Assembly: GCF_019801605.1 (NCBI RefSeq)
Contig: NZ_JAHVIT010000002.1
Span: forward strand, 1,178,001-1,242,000
Origin: Maritimibacter alkaliphilus
GTDB lineage: Bacteria; Pseudomonadota; Alphaproteobacteria; Rhodobacterales; Rhodobacteraceae
DNA: 64,000 bases
Direction: 5' to 3'
Numbering within the stretch: the stretch's first letter is position 1; each line of letters opens with the position of its first letter. The notes under the pieces are model-generated. The model ran no database searches, was not told the DNA's origin, and saw only the letters and a program-made list of their open reading frames with translations. This document shows, piece by piece, positions 28,139-36,004 of the stretch. The translations under genes were made by a program, and so were the position numbers.

Positions 28139-28507
28139 ATGCGCAACGCGGCATTGATCCTCGGGTTGATCGGGGGCCTCATGGGACTGGTGGTCGGGTT
28201 GGCCAGCTACGGCTACACGGCCTTCATCGACGTCTTCGGAGAGGTCGACGGGCTGTTCTACCAGGTCAACGACGTGGAGCTGATCCGCACCATGTCCGTG
28301 CTCTCGCCCATGCTGGCGATCGCCGGGGCGGGGATGGCGCGGGCCCGCGCGCTCTGGTCCGGGGTGCTGCTCCTGCTCTCGGCGGGGGGCATGTACTGGG
28401 CCTTCGGCATGGGGTTCTTCACCATCTTCCCGCTGTTCTTCTGCGGCGTGGCCGGGCTCATGGCGCTGGCTGCCGGGAAGCCGGACGAAGAGCGGGCGCA
28501 CTTCTGA
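28139..28507 (+). CDS. Small membrane protein, hypothetical
   Basis: A 122-residue inner-membrane protein with four predicted segments: ILGLIGGLMGLVVGLASYGY, an internal one around SVLSPMLAIAGAGMA, ALWSGVLLLLSAGGMYWAFG, and FTIFPLFFCGVAGLMALAAG. It resembles DUF4064-type small membrane proteins, but the match is weak. AGGAGG lies 6 bases upstream of the ATG. Its last 50 bases overlap the convergent DoxX gene. Confidence 0.7.
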   Translation: MRNAALILGLIGGLMGLVVGLASYGYTAFIDVFGEVDGLFYQVNDVELIRTMSVLSPMLAIAGAGMARARALWSGVLLLLSAGGMYWAFGMGFFTIFPLFFCGVAGLMALAAGKPDEERAHF

Positions 28508-29030
28508 GCAGCGCATCGAGGGACAGCGGCCCGCCGCCGCGGTCCACCAGCGTCAGCAGCAGAATGATCCACAACATCCGCTGATCGAGGATCGCGCCAT
28601 CCGGGGCGCGGTCGAACCATGCCCCCAGCGTCGGCGCATGGGCGAGGATGCCGTGGCCGAAGAGATCGGTGAAGGTCTGGATCGCCACGAAGCCGATCAT
28701 GCCGAAGGCGGCCAGCCTCGTGTAGAGCCCCAGCACGATCGCCAGCGGCAGCAGGAATTCCGCCCACATGCCCCCCACGGCCACCGCCCAGTGGAACACG
28801 GTCAGTTGGTTGGGGTCATAGCCCGCCGCCGCGAAACCGTTGGGGAAGATCTGCGCATAGGCCCCGGCGGAGGGCCGGAAGAGCCCCAGCGGGCCCTCGC
28901 CCACCTTGGTCAGCGCAGAGCCCCAGTAATAGCGGAGCAGCACCGCGGCAAATGTCAGCCGTGCCAGCAGGGGCAGGGCAGCCGCGATGGTGCGGGCGAA
29001 GAGCGGGGTGGGGGTGGTCGTATCGGTCAT
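28458..29030 (-). CDS. DoxX-family membrane protein, last gene of the bufferin-type operon
   Basis: A 190-residue inner-membrane protein with four segments, of the DoxX family. The N-terminal ALPLLARLTFAAVLLRYYWG, the loop LTKVGEGPLGLFRPSAGAYA, and AVGGMWAEFLLPLAIVLGLY followed by RLAAFGMIGFVAIQTFTDLF match DoxX members found in DUF692/DUF2063 clusters. Its start overlaps the DUF2063 gene by 4 bases, so it belongs to the same operon. Its role in the cluster is unproven; DoxX proteins are often associated with redox or membrane stress functions. Its 3' end overlaps a convergent gene by 50 bases. Confidence 0.88.
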   Translation of the reverse strand: MTDTTTPTPLFARTIAAALPLLARLTFAAVLLRYYWGSALTKVGEGPLGLFRPSAGAYAQIFPNGFAAAGYDPNQLTVFHWAVAVGGMWAEFLLPLAIVLGLYTRLAAFGMIGFVAIQTFTDLFGHGILAHAPTLGAWFDRAPDGAILDQRMLWIILLLTLVDRGGGPLSLDALLRSAPALRPASRQPAP

Positions 29031-29794
29031 TCGGTCGTCTCCAGTCCGGTCAGCGCCCGGCGCGCGATCAGGAGGGAGAGCAGTGCCGTCGGGTCCGTGC
29101 CCGTCTCCTCCAGCGCCGCGCCGAGGGTGGCGCCCGCCATAAGCCGCTCCAGCAGGGCGGCATCGGCCTGCGGCAGGGGATCGGTCACGGGGTCATATTC
29201 GGGCCGCGTGACGAGGGCGCATTGCCCATGGCTGCCGATGCTGTCCCCCAGCCCGAGGGCGCGGTTGCGGATGTCGATCACCGGGTAGGGTGAGCGCAGC
29301 AGTTGAAGTGCCGGCGCAAGGCGCAAGCGGGTCTGGGGCAATGCCTCGGCGGCCAGCCAGGTCAGCGCCTCGGGCGAGAGCGGCTCTGCATCCGCGGCGT
29401 GGTAGGCCTGCCGCAGGGCGTAGTCCAGCCGCGCCACGTCTCCGAGGTAGGGCCAGCGGGCCAGCGCCTCCGCGGCCTCGAGAAAGGCGGCGAACCCCGC
29501 GCCATAGAGCGGCATCACCGGCAATGTCGGTGGATGGCGGCGCAGGTAGATGCCCGCCACCATACGGAAGTTCTGCGGCCCCAGCAGCCCGGCCACGGCG
29601 GGAAAGCCGCTTTCCAGCGCCTCGCCAAGGGCCACGGCCACGTTGTTGCGGTAGACCGCGTAGCGCCGTCCGGCTGGCTGGCCCGCGCCATCGCTGAGAC
29701 CCGCAGGCACCGGCACCTCCCCGTCGAGGAGAGCGGTGCGGAAGGCCTCCTCTACCTCCGAGGCTGCGGGCAGGAACAGCGGCGGGGCATTCAT
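29027..29794 (-). CDS. bufC: DUF2063 DNA-binding-domain-type partner protein (BufC-like)
   Basis: A 255-residue protein. The N-terminal domain is DUF2063 ([58 protein letters not shown]), the family that accompanies DUF692/MNIO enzymes in RiPP clusters and acts as a partner presenting the precursor. The C-terminal part ([15 protein letters not shown]) is helical. Databases call the family 'putative DNA-binding', but this is not its likely role here. The ATG at 29794 overlaps the MNIO gene stop by 4 bases, implying translational coupling. The gene symbol follows the bufferin literature and rests on context. Confidence 0.87.
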   Translation of the reverse strand: MNAPPLFLPAASEVEEAFRTALLDGEVPVPAGLSDGAGQPAGRRYAVYRNNVAVALGEALESGFPAVAGLLGPQNFRMVAGIYLRRHPPTLPVMPLYGAGFAAFLEAAEALARWPYLGDVARLDYALRQAYHAADAEPLSPEALTWLAAEALPQTRLRLAPALQLLRSPYPVIDIRNRALGLGDSIGSHGQCALVTRPEYDPVTDPLPQADAALLERLMAGATLGAALEETGTDPTALLSLLIARRALTGLETTE

Positions 29795-30693
29795 GTGCGC
29801 ACCCCGGTTTTGATCCCGGTTGTGGGTGCGGCTGCGATCCCGGTGGTCATCCTGTCGAGGGCCCGGGCCGCGCGGGCGGCCTCGGCCTCCAGCACCGGGA
29901 AGTCCGGCACGTCGGTGTCCCATTCGATGAGCACCGGCTTCGGCCCGCCCCGCGCCAGCGTCAGGTCCAGCAAGGCCCAGACCGGATCGGCCACCGCGCG
30001 GCCATGGCTGTCGATCAGCAGCGGCGCTCCGTGGTCGTCCGCGTCCTCGTCATGGCCACCGAGGTGGATTTCACCCACGGCCTCCAGCGGGAAGGCCTCG
30101 ATATAGGCGCGGGGATCAAGGCGCAGGTTCACCGCGCTCACAAAGACATTGTTCACGTCGAGCAGCAGGCCGCAGCCGGTGCGGCGGCTGATCTCGGCGA
30201 GGAAACCGACCTCGTCCCAGGTGCTCTCGTCGAAGGCGAGGTAGGAGGAGGGGTTTTCCAGCAGCATCTGCCGGCCCAGCACCTCCTGAACCTCGTCCAC
30301 GTGGTCGCAGACCCGGGCAAGGGTGGCATCGGTATAGGGCAGGGGCAGCAGGTCGTTCAGGTAGGCCCCGTCATGGGTGGACCAGGCGAGGTGTTCGGAA
30401 AAACTGTGCGGGTCGAGCCAGTGGCAGAGATCGCGCAGCCGCGCGAGGTGGTCCGTGTCGAGCGGGTCCGGCCCGCCGATGGACAGGCCGACGCCGTGGA
30501 CGGAGATGGGGAAGCGCTCGCGCAGGGCGCGCAGTTGCGCCAGCGGGCGGCCGCCCTGTCCCATGTAGTTCTCGGCGTGGATTTCCAGCCAGCCGACGCA
30601 GCCCGGGTCCGTGGTGAGCGCGGTGTAATGCTGTGCCTTGTAGCCGACGCCGGGGGCGGCGGGCAGGGCTTGGCTCTTGGTGCGGTCCAGCAT
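29791..30693 (-). CDS. bufB: DUF692 multinuclear non-haem iron oxidative enzyme (MNIO, BufB-like)
   Basis: A 300-residue TIM-barrel enzyme of the DUF692/MNIO family, which modifies Cys residues in ribosomally made peptides using two or three iron ions. Likely metal ligands are in LEIHAENYM (Glu), [10 protein letters not shown] (His), FSEHLAWS (His), MLLENPSSY (Glu), [10 protein letters not shown] (Asp/Asn), EIHLGGH (His, His), IDSHG (Asp/His) and [11 protein letters not shown] (Glu). All of these are intact. The start has GGAGGA 7 bases upstream. It lies 121 bases after its presumed substrate gene and overlaps bufC by 4 bases. In bufferin systems this enzyme converts Cys to oxazole-type thiolated rings that bind copper. 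Confidence 0.9.
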   Translation of the reverse strand: MLDRTKSQALPAAPGVGYKAQHYTALTTDPGCVGWLEIHAENYMGQGGRPLAQLRALRERFPISVHGVGLSIGGPDPLDTDHLARLRDLCHWLDPHSFSEHLAWSTHDGAYLNDLLPLPYTDATLARVCDHVDEVQEVLGRQMLLENPSSYLAFDESTWDEVGFLAEISRRTGCGLLLDVNNVFVSAVNLRLDPRAYIEAFPLEAVGEIHLGGHDEDADDHGAPLLIDSHGRAVADPVWALLDLTLARGGPKPVLIEWDTDVPDFPVLEAEAARAARALDRMTTGIAAAPTTGIKTGVRT

Positions 30694-30706
30694 CTCGGTC
30701 TCCTCC

Positions 30707-30741
30707 GTCTGCGGTCTGCGGTCTGCGGTCTGCGGTCTGCG
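30707..30741. repeat. Five tandem GTCTGCG heptamers between bufA and bufB
   Basis: Five perfect copies of the 7-base unit GTCTGCG (35 bases), followed by degenerate copies to about 30765. They lie in the transcribed spacer between precursor gene and enzyme gene, just 14 bases upstream of the bufB start codon. Confidence 0.95.
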
Positions 30742-30776
30742 GTCGGTCTGTCAGTGGTCTGCGTGTCAGTGGGGAT

Positions 30777-30801
30777 GGGCGCGCCCGAGGGGGACGCGCC
30801 C
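30777..30801 (-). promoter_or_regulatory. Hairpin (possible attenuator) after the precursor gene
   Basis: On the minus strand, 14 bases after the bufA stop, GGGCGCG and CGCGCCC can pair (30777-30783 with 30795-30801) around an 11-base loop. There is no T run, so it is more likely a 3'-end stabiliser or partial terminator than a full stop. Such elements commonly make precursor peptide exceed modifying enzyme. Confidence 0.5.
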
Positions 30802-30814
30802 GATCCGGGACGGG

Positions 30815-31123
30815 TCAGCCGCCCATCGGGTGGTCGCGGTCCAGCGGTTCGAGGGAACCCATGCGTGCCATGCCCTTGTCGTCGGCGGGCAGGGCGATGG
30901 TCATGCAGGTGCCTTCCTCGACCAGCTTCCAGGAGTTGCCCTGGTAGTCGACTTTCGAGGTGCCGGCGCAGGTGGTGCCGGGGCCCGCGGCGCAGTCGTT
31001 CTCGCCGGCCATGGCAACGCCGAAGCACTTCTCCATCGTCGCGGCGCCCGCCGTGGTGGCCTGGGCGGAGAGGGCTGCGGCAAAGGCGCCGGCAAGGGTC
31101 ACTGCGGTGGTCTTGGTGGTCAT
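30815..31123 (-). CDS. bufA1: DUF2282 bufferin-type precursor peptide (BufA1-like)
   Basis: A 102-residue precursor of the DUF2282 family. [20 protein letters not shown] is a signal peptide for export, cleaved around residue 28. The mature part has four Cys (Cys33 in [10 protein letters not shown], Cys44 in ENDCAAGPG, Cys52 in TTCAGT, Cys73 in EEGTCMT). The EKCxGxxxxGxNDC pattern and the spacing [11 protein letters not shown] are typical of bufferins, exported RiPPs that chelate copper after the central Cys residues are converted to thiooxazoles. The C-terminus ([21 protein letters not shown]) is Met/Asp-rich. The ATG at 31123 has GGAGG 6 bases upstream. A sigma-factor-type promoter lies about 50-75 bases upstream. 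Confidence 0.9.
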   Translation of the reverse strand: MTTKTTAVTLAGAFAAALSAQATTAGAATMEKCFGVAMAGENDCAAGPGTTCAGTSKVDYQGNSWKLVEEGTCMTIALPADDKGMARMGSLEPLDRDHPMGG

Positions 31124-31174
31124 CTTCGGTCCTCCGATGTCTGGGAGCGCCGTTGTGGCGTCCATGCTATCCCC

Positions 31175-31200
31175 TTCGCCGGCCTCTCCCGGACCGTTAC
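31175..31200 (-). promoter_or_regulatory. Putative SigF-type ECF promoter of the bufferin operon
   Basis: On the minus strand: GTAACG (31200-31195), exactly 16 bases, then CGAA (31178-31175). The Caulobacter SigF promoter is reported to be of the GTAACC-N16-CGAA type. Initiation about 7 bases after CGAA would give a leader of roughly 45 bases before bufA1. Confidence 0.72.
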
Positions 31201-31258
31201 GGGGCATTTCAGACTATCACGCATCGGTGATCGGATTTCGGATTTTCGCGAAAAGGTT

Positions 31259-31284
31259 GTAACGTTTCTGCAGAGCCTCGCGAA
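31259..31284 (+). promoter_or_regulatory. Putative autoregulatory SigF-type ECF promoter
   Basis: On the plus strand: GTAACG (31259-31264), exactly 16 bases, then CGAA (31281-31284). It is the same element as on the minus strand in front of bufA1. CGAA touches the first possible ATG of the sigma gene, so initiation here would favour the second ATG (31296) on a nearly leaderless mRNA. Confidence 0.65.
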
Positions 31285-31295
31285 TGGACCCCCAG

Positions 31296-31829
31296 ATGAC
31301 GACGCGCGACGATCTCTGGTCAGACCTCCTGCGCCGCGCCCTCGGGGGCGACGGTCCCTGTTACGCGCGCTTCCTGCACGAGGCGACGCCGGTGATCCGC
31401 AAGATCGTGCGGGCCCGCTGCACGGTGGAGGCCGAGGTGGAGGACATCGTGCAGGAGGTCCTGCTGGCGGTGCATGCCAAGCGGCACACATGGCGCAGCG
31501 ATCTGCCTGTCTCGCCCTGGCTCTATGCCATCGCCCGCTACAAGGCCGCGGATGCCGCGCGCCGGAGGCGGGTGGCCGTCCCGATCGAGGACGTGGTCGA
31601 GACGCTGGAGGACGAGGCCACGGGCGACGTGACCGCCGCGCGCGATCTTGCCCGCCTGCTGGAGGGGATCGACCCGCGGGCCGCGGGCATCGTGCGCGCC
31701 GTGGGCGTCGAGGGCGAGAGCGCCGGAGAGGTCGGCGCGCGCCTGGGAATGAGCGAGGGGGCGGTGCGTGTCGCCTACCATCGTGCAATGACGAAACTGC
31801 GCCAGATGGCGGAGGCGGAAGATGACTGA
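31296..31829 (+). CDS. sigF: ECF RNA polymerase sigma factor, SigF-like
   Basis: A 177-residue extracytoplasmic-function sigma factor. Region 2 is about residues 20-85 (YARFLHEATPVIRKIVRARC, VEDIVQEVLLAVHAKRHTWR, WLYAIARYKAADAARRRRVA). Region 4 is at the end, with the helix-turn-helix GESAGEVGARLGMSEGAVRV. An upstream in-frame ATG at 31284 would add MDPQ; I chose 31296 because a SigF-type -10 overlaps the first ATG. It overlaps the NrsF gene by 8 bases, the classic sigma/anti-sigma arrangement. By analogy with Caulobacter SigF it should answer to metal or oxidative stress and drive the divergent bufferin operon. Confidence 0.87.
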   Translation: MTTRDDLWSDLLRRALGGDGPCYARFLHEATPVIRKIVRARCTVEAEVEDIVQEVLLAVHAKRHTWRSDLPVSPWLYAIARYKAADAARRRRVAVPIEDVVETLEDEATGDVTAARDLARLLEGIDPRAAGIVRAVGVEGESAGEVGARLGMSEGAVRVAYHRAMTKLRQMAEAEDD

Positions 31830-32475
31830 GAAGACCACGACCGATGACCTGATTGCCACGCTCGCGGGCGATCCCGCCCCTGCGCCGAAGGCCGCGCCCG
31901 AGGCGCTGCTGCTGCGCCGGCTGGCGCTTGGCGTCGCGGGCACGCTGGTGCTGTTCTTCGCGCTGCTCGGCCCCCGGCCCGACGTGCTGGCGGCGCTGGC
32001 GGACCCGGTGGTGCTGGCCAAGACGGTGCTGCCCTTCGTGCTGGCGCTGCTGGCGTTGCCGCTGGCGTTGAACGCGGCCCGGCCCGCCGCCCCGCGCGGC
32101 TGGCCGGCACAGGCGATCTGGGTCCTGCCGATGGCGGCGCTCTCGCTCTTCATGCTGGCCTATGCCACCCATGCGCCCGCCGACCGGCTGCGGCTCTTCG
32201 TGGGCCATTCGATCCCGGTCTGCATGCCCGCCATCGTGACCCTGTCGCTGCCGGTGACGGCGGCGCTGATCTCGGTCCTGCGCCGGGGTGCGCCGCTGAA
32301 CCCGATGGCCTGCGGGGCCTTTGCGGGGCTGGTGGCGGGGGGCCTCGCCACCACGGTCTATTCGACCTTCTGCACCGAGGATTCGCCGCTCTTCTATTCG
32401 GTCTGGTACAGCCTCGGCATCGCCCTTGCGGCAGGTGTCGGGGCCTGGGCCGGACGCCGCTGGCTGACTTGGTGA
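31822..32475 (+). CDS. nrsF: Anti-sigma factor NrsF (DUF1109)
   Basis: A 217-residue inner-membrane protein of the DUF1109/NrsF family. A 30-residue cytoplasmic N-terminus (TTDDLIATLAGDPAPAP) is followed by six hydrophobic segments. NrsF of Caulobacter holds SigF inactive and senses stress through two conserved Cys facing the periplasm. Here Cys residues lie in SIPVCMPAIV and YSTFCTEDSPLFY, the expected places, and one more in LNPMACGAF. It is translated from an overlap with the sigma gene and ends at a strong bidirectional terminator. Confidence 0.9.
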   Translation: MTEKTTTDDLIATLAGDPAPAPKAAPEALLLRRLALGVAGTLVLFFALLGPRPDVLAALADPVVLAKTVLPFVLALLALPLALNAARPAAPRGWPAQAIWVLPMAALSLFMLAYATHAPADRLRLFVGHSIPVCMPAIVTLSLPVTAALISVLRRGAPLNPMACGAFAGLVAGGLATTVYSTFCTEDSPLFYSVWYSLGIALAAGVGAWAGRRWLTW

Positions 32476-32500
32476 GCCGGGGCCCGCTTCTTCAAATGCA

Positions 32501-32526
32501 AAAGGGCAGCCCGAGGGCTGCCCTTT
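32501..32526. terminator. Bidirectional terminator between nrsF and thrS
   Basis: A perfect 12-bp stem, AAAGGGCAGCCC with GGGCTGCCCTTT (32501-32512 with 32515-32526), has A and T runs at its two ends, so it can end both converging transcripts. Confidence 0.88.
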
Positions 32527-32560
32527 GATCTGTCGGAGGCGATGCTGACGCCTGTGCGGC

Positions 32561-34507
32561 TCAACGTTTGTCCGGCGGGGTCGTTACCGAGGCCAGTTCT
32601 GCCACGATCTCGTCCATGGTCTGCATCTTGGTCTGCTTCTCGCCAAGGCGGCGGGTCGAGACGGTGCGCTCTTCCACTTCCTTCATGCCGCAGGCGAGGA
32701 TGTAGGGCACCTTGCCGACGGAATGCTCGCGGACCTTGTAGTTGATCTTCTCGTTGCGCAGGTCGGCCTCGGCGCGCACGCCCTTGGCCTTCAGCGCCGC
32801 GACCACCTCGAGGCAGTAGTCATCGGCGTCCGAGACGATCGAGGCCACGACCACCTGACGGGGCGCCAGCCAGAGCGGCAGCTTGCCTTCCGAGTTCTCG
32901 ATCAGGATGCCGATGAACCGCTCGAAGGAGCCGAGAACGGCGCGGTGCAGCATGATCGGGCGGTGCTTCTCGCCGTCCTGGCCGATGTAGTTCGCGTCCA
33001 GACGCTCGGGCAGGTTCGGGTCCACCTGAAGGGTGCCGCACTGCCATTCCCGGCCGATGGCATCGGTCAGGGTGAACTCCAGCTTGGGACCGTAGAAGGC
33101 GCCTTCACCTTCCTGGATCTCGTAGTCGTAGCCGGCAGCCTTGCAGGCGTTGCCAAGCGCCGCCTCGACGCGGTCCCAGCTCTCTTCCGAGCCGATGCGC
33201 TTCTCGGGCCGGGTGGAGAGCTTGATCGTCCAGCCGGTGAAGCCAAGGTCGGCGTAAATGTCGGCGAGGAAGTCGATGAAGATCTTCGTCTCGGCCTCGA
33301 TCTGGTCCTCGGTGCAGAAGATGTGCGCGTCATCCTGCGTGAAGCCGCGCACCCGCATGATCCCGTGCAGCGCGCCCGAGGGCTCGTACCGGTTGCAGGA
33401 GCCGAACTCGGCCATGCGCAGCGGCAGGTCGCGGTAGGACTTCAGGCCCTGGTTGAACACCTGCACGTGGCAGGGGCAGTTCATCGGCTTCAGGGCGTTG
33501 ATCGTCTTCTCGCGGGCATGATCCTCGTCCACTTCGACGATGAACATGTTCTCCTGGTAGTTGCCCCAGTGGCCCGAGGCCTCCCACAGCTTGCGGTTCA
33601 CGACCTGCGGGGTGTTCACCTCCACATAGCCGCCGCGACGCTGCTTGCGGCGCATGTAGTCCTGCAGCTCGGTGTAGATGGTCCAGCCGTTCGGGTGCCA
33701 GAACACCTGGCCGGGGGCCTCTTCCTGCATGTGGAACAGGTTCATCTCGCGGCCCAGCTTGCGGTGGTCACGCTTGGCGGCCTCTTCCAGCATGGTCAGG
33801 TGGGCCTTCAGCTTCTCCTTCGAGGTGAAGGCCGTGCCGTAGATCCGTTGCAGCATCGGGCGCGAGCTGTCGCCGCGCCAGTAGGCGCCGGCCACGTTCA
33901 TCAGCTTGAAGGCATCCGCCGGAACCTGCCCGGTGTGCTGCAGGTGCGGGCCGCGGCAGAGGTCCTGCCAGTCGCCGTGCCAGTACATGCGCAGGGGCTC
34001 GTCCCCGGGGATCGAATCGATCAGCTCGACCTTGTAGGGCTCGCCGCGCTCTTCGTAGTATTTCACCGCCACGTCGCGATCCCAGACCTCGGTCTTCACC
34101 GGATCGCGCAGGTTGATGATCTCTTTCATCTTCTTCTCGATCGCGCCGAGGTCCTCGGGCGTGAACGGGTCCTGACGGTCGAAGTCGTAGTACCAGCCGT
34201 CCTTGATGACCGGGCCGATGGTGACCTTCACGTCGGGCCAGAGCTCCTGCACGGCGCGGGCCATGATATGCGCGAGGTCGTGGCGCACCAGCTCATTGGC
34301 CTGCACCTCGTCCTGAAGCGTGTGGATGGCGATCGCACTGTCGCCGGTGATCGGCCACTGAAGGTCGAAATGCGCGCCGTTCACCGTCGCGGAGATGGCC
34401 TTCTTGGCCAGCGATTTGGAGATGTCCGCAGCAACCTCGCCAGCGGTGATCCCTGCGGGATACTCGCGCGAATTGCCGTCGGGAAATGTGAGGGAGATCT
34501 GTGCCAT
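32561..34507 (-). CDS. thrS: Threonine--tRNA ligase
   Basis: A 648-residue class II synthetase charging tRNA-Thr. The domains run in order: an N-terminal TGS domain (residues 1-60, [20 protein letters not shown]), an editing domain with [20 protein letters not shown], the catalytic core with the zinc-ligand Cys in [10 protein letters not shown], motif 2 [20 protein letters not shown] followed by [11 protein letters not shown], motif 3 with [10 protein letters not shown] nearby, and the anticodon-binding domain at the C-terminus ([20 protein letters not shown]). GAGGAGG precedes the ATG. No T-box or other leader element was recognised. The gene is monocistronic and faces nrsF. Confidence 0.97.
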   Translation of the reverse strand: MAQISLTFPDGNSREYPAGITAGEVAADISKSLAKKAISATVNGAHFDLQWPITGDSAIAIHTLQDEVQANELVRHDLAHIMARAVQELWPDVKVTIGPVIKDGWYYDFDRQDPFTPEDLGAIEKKMKEIINLRDPVKTEVWDRDVAVKYYEERGEPYKVELIDSIPGDEPLRMYWHGDWQDLCRGPHLQHTGQVPADAFKLMNVAGAYWRGDSSRPMLQRIYGTAFTSKEKLKAHLTMLEEAAKRDHRKLGREMNLFHMQEEAPGQVFWHPNGWTIYTELQDYMRRKQRRGGYVEVNTPQVVNRKLWEASGHWGNYQENMFIVEVDEDHAREKTINALKPMNCPCHVQVFNQGLKSYRDLPLRMAEFGSCNRYEPSGALHGIMRVRGFTQDDAHIFCTEDQIEAETKIFIDFLADIYADLGFTGWTIKLSTRPEKRIGSEESWDRVEAALGNACKAAGYDYEIQEGEGAFYGPKLEFTLTDAIGREWQCGTLQVDPNLPERLDANYIGQDGEKHRPIMLHRAVLGSFERFIGILIENSEGKLPLWLAPRQVVVASIVSDADDYCLEVVAALKAKGVRAEADLRNEKINYKVREHSVGKVPYILACGMKEVEERTVSTRRLGEKQTKMQTMDEIVAELASVTTPPDKR

Positions 34508-34658
34508 ATCGGCCTCCTCGTCAGTTTGGCGCCCACGGAACGCCCGGTTGCGGGTTATGGTGTGCGCCCTACTTGAATCTTCGCCGGAGGGGAGTCAAGC
34601 GGGAACCCGCCGGCGCCGCCAGCCGTTCCTGAAACGGGCAAGCCAGAAAGGACCGTCG

Positions 34659-35939
34659 ATGACGACCACGGACATCCAGCACAGCCCGGCCTCCGCAGCT
34701 TTTGCACGGATCGCCGGCGTGGAGGCGGACAAGATCGATGCGACCGAGGGCCGCAACGGGCTGCGGCACATCGCGGCGCTGTCGCTCTCCAAGATCGCGG
34801 ACGGGCTGATCGACCCCAAGCTGGTGCTCTCGTGGCTGCTGACCGCGCTTGGCGCGCCGGGGGCCTATGCCGGGGCGCTGGTGCCGATCCGCGAGGCCGG
34901 GGCGTTGCTGCCGCAGGTACTGCTGGCCGACGGGATCGAGCGGTTGCGCCACCGCAAGTGGGTCTGGGCCGCGGGCTCGGCGGTGCAGGGCCTTGCGGCG
35001 CTGGCCATCGCGGCGGCGGGCTGGCTGCTGGAGGGCGCGGCGGCAGGTCTTGCGATCTGTCTTGCGCTCGGCGTTCTGGCCTGTGCGCGGGCGGCCTGTT
35101 CCGTCTCCTACAAGGACGTGCAGGGCCGCACGGTGGCCAAGACCCGGCGCGGCGCGGTCACGGGGCTGGCCGGCTCCGCCGCCTCCGCCGGCGTGGTGAT
35201 CTTCGCGCTGCTGCTGATCTCGGGCCTGTTGCAGGCGCGCGGGCCGGTCCTGATCGCCATCGCGCTCGCCGGGGTCTTCTGGCTCGGCGCGGCCCTCGTC
35301 TTCGCGGGGCTCGACGAACCGGAGGCCAAGCGGGGCGACAGGAAGGGCCTCGCCCTCTGGGCCGCGCTGCGCGATGACGCCGACCTGCGCCGGTTCATCC
35401 TCGTGCGCGGGCTGCTGGTCTCCACCTCGCTGGCGCCGCCATGGATCGTGATGCTGTCGGGGCAGGATCAGGAGGGCGCACTGCTTGGCCAGCTGGGGGC
35501 GATGCTGCTGGCCTCTGCCGCCGCTTCCTTCCTCAGCTCCTATGTCTGGGGCCGCCTATCCGACTATTCGTCGCGGTTGACGCTGGCGCTCTCCGGGGCC
35601 GCAGCCGCCGTGGCACTGGCCGTCGGGCTGGCGCTCGACTGGGCGGGGATGATCGGGGCGGTCTGGGCCGGTCCGGCGGTGCTCTTCGGCCTGATGATCG
35701 CCTATCACGGCGTGCGACAGGCGCGGTCCACCTACCTCGTGGACATGTCGCCGGAGGACAGCCGCACCGCCTATGCCGCCGCAGCCAACACCGTCATCGG
35801 CGTGCTGCTGCTGCTGGCGGGCGGGCTTGGCGGCGTCCTTTCCATCGTGGGGCCCGAGGCGGCACTTGCCGGATATGCCGTCATGGCGCTTGCGGGCGGG
35901 GCGCTGGCCATGACCCTGCGCGAGGTCGAGCGGATGTGA
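34659..35939 (+). CDS. MFS transporter
   Basis: A 426-residue inner-membrane protein with about 12 hydrophobic segments in two halves. A polar N-terminus of 40 residues is followed by LSKIADGLIDPKLVLSWLLT, LVPIREAGALLPQVLLADGI and a central loop (FAGLDEPEAKRGDRKGLALW). The charged loop RHRKWVW between helices 2 and 3 fits the major facilitator superfamily. The substrate is unknown. AAAGGA precedes the ATG. It is divergent from thrS and followed 65 bases later by an alpha/beta hydrolase gene in the same direction, so the two may be an operon. Confidence 0.85.
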   Translation: MTTTDIQHSPASAAFARIAGVEADKIDATEGRNGLRHIAALSLSKIADGLIDPKLVLSWLLTALGAPGAYAGALVPIREAGALLPQVLLADGIERLRHRKWVWAAGSAVQGLAALAIAAAGWLLEGAAAGLAICLALGVLACARAACSVSYKDVQGRTVAKTRRGAVTGLAGSAASAGVVIFALLLISGLLQARGPVLIAIALAGVFWLGAALVFAGLDEPEAKRGDRKGLALWAALRDDADLRRFILVRGLLVSTSLAPPWIVMLSGQDQEGALLGQLGAMLLASAAASFLSSYVWGRLSDYSSRLTLALSGAAAAVALAVGLALDWAGMIGAVWAGPAVLFGLMIAYHGVRQARSTYLVDMSPEDSRTAYAAAANTVIGVLLLLAGGLGGVLSIVGPEAALAGYAVMALAGGALAMTLREVERM

Positions 35940-36004
35940 CGCCGCTGGCCGATTGCGCCACCGGGCGCATCGTGCCAGACAGTCCCCAAAGAGGGGGGTA
36001 TCCC

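Noticed and set aside
30707..30741. CRISPR-like array in the bufA-bufB spacer
   Set aside because: The repeats are 7 bases and contiguous with no spacers, so this is a simple tandem repeat.
31284..31295. ATG at 31284 as the sigma factor start
   Set aside because: It overlaps the putative -10 of an autoregulatory promoter and has no ribosome-binding site; kept only as an alternative.
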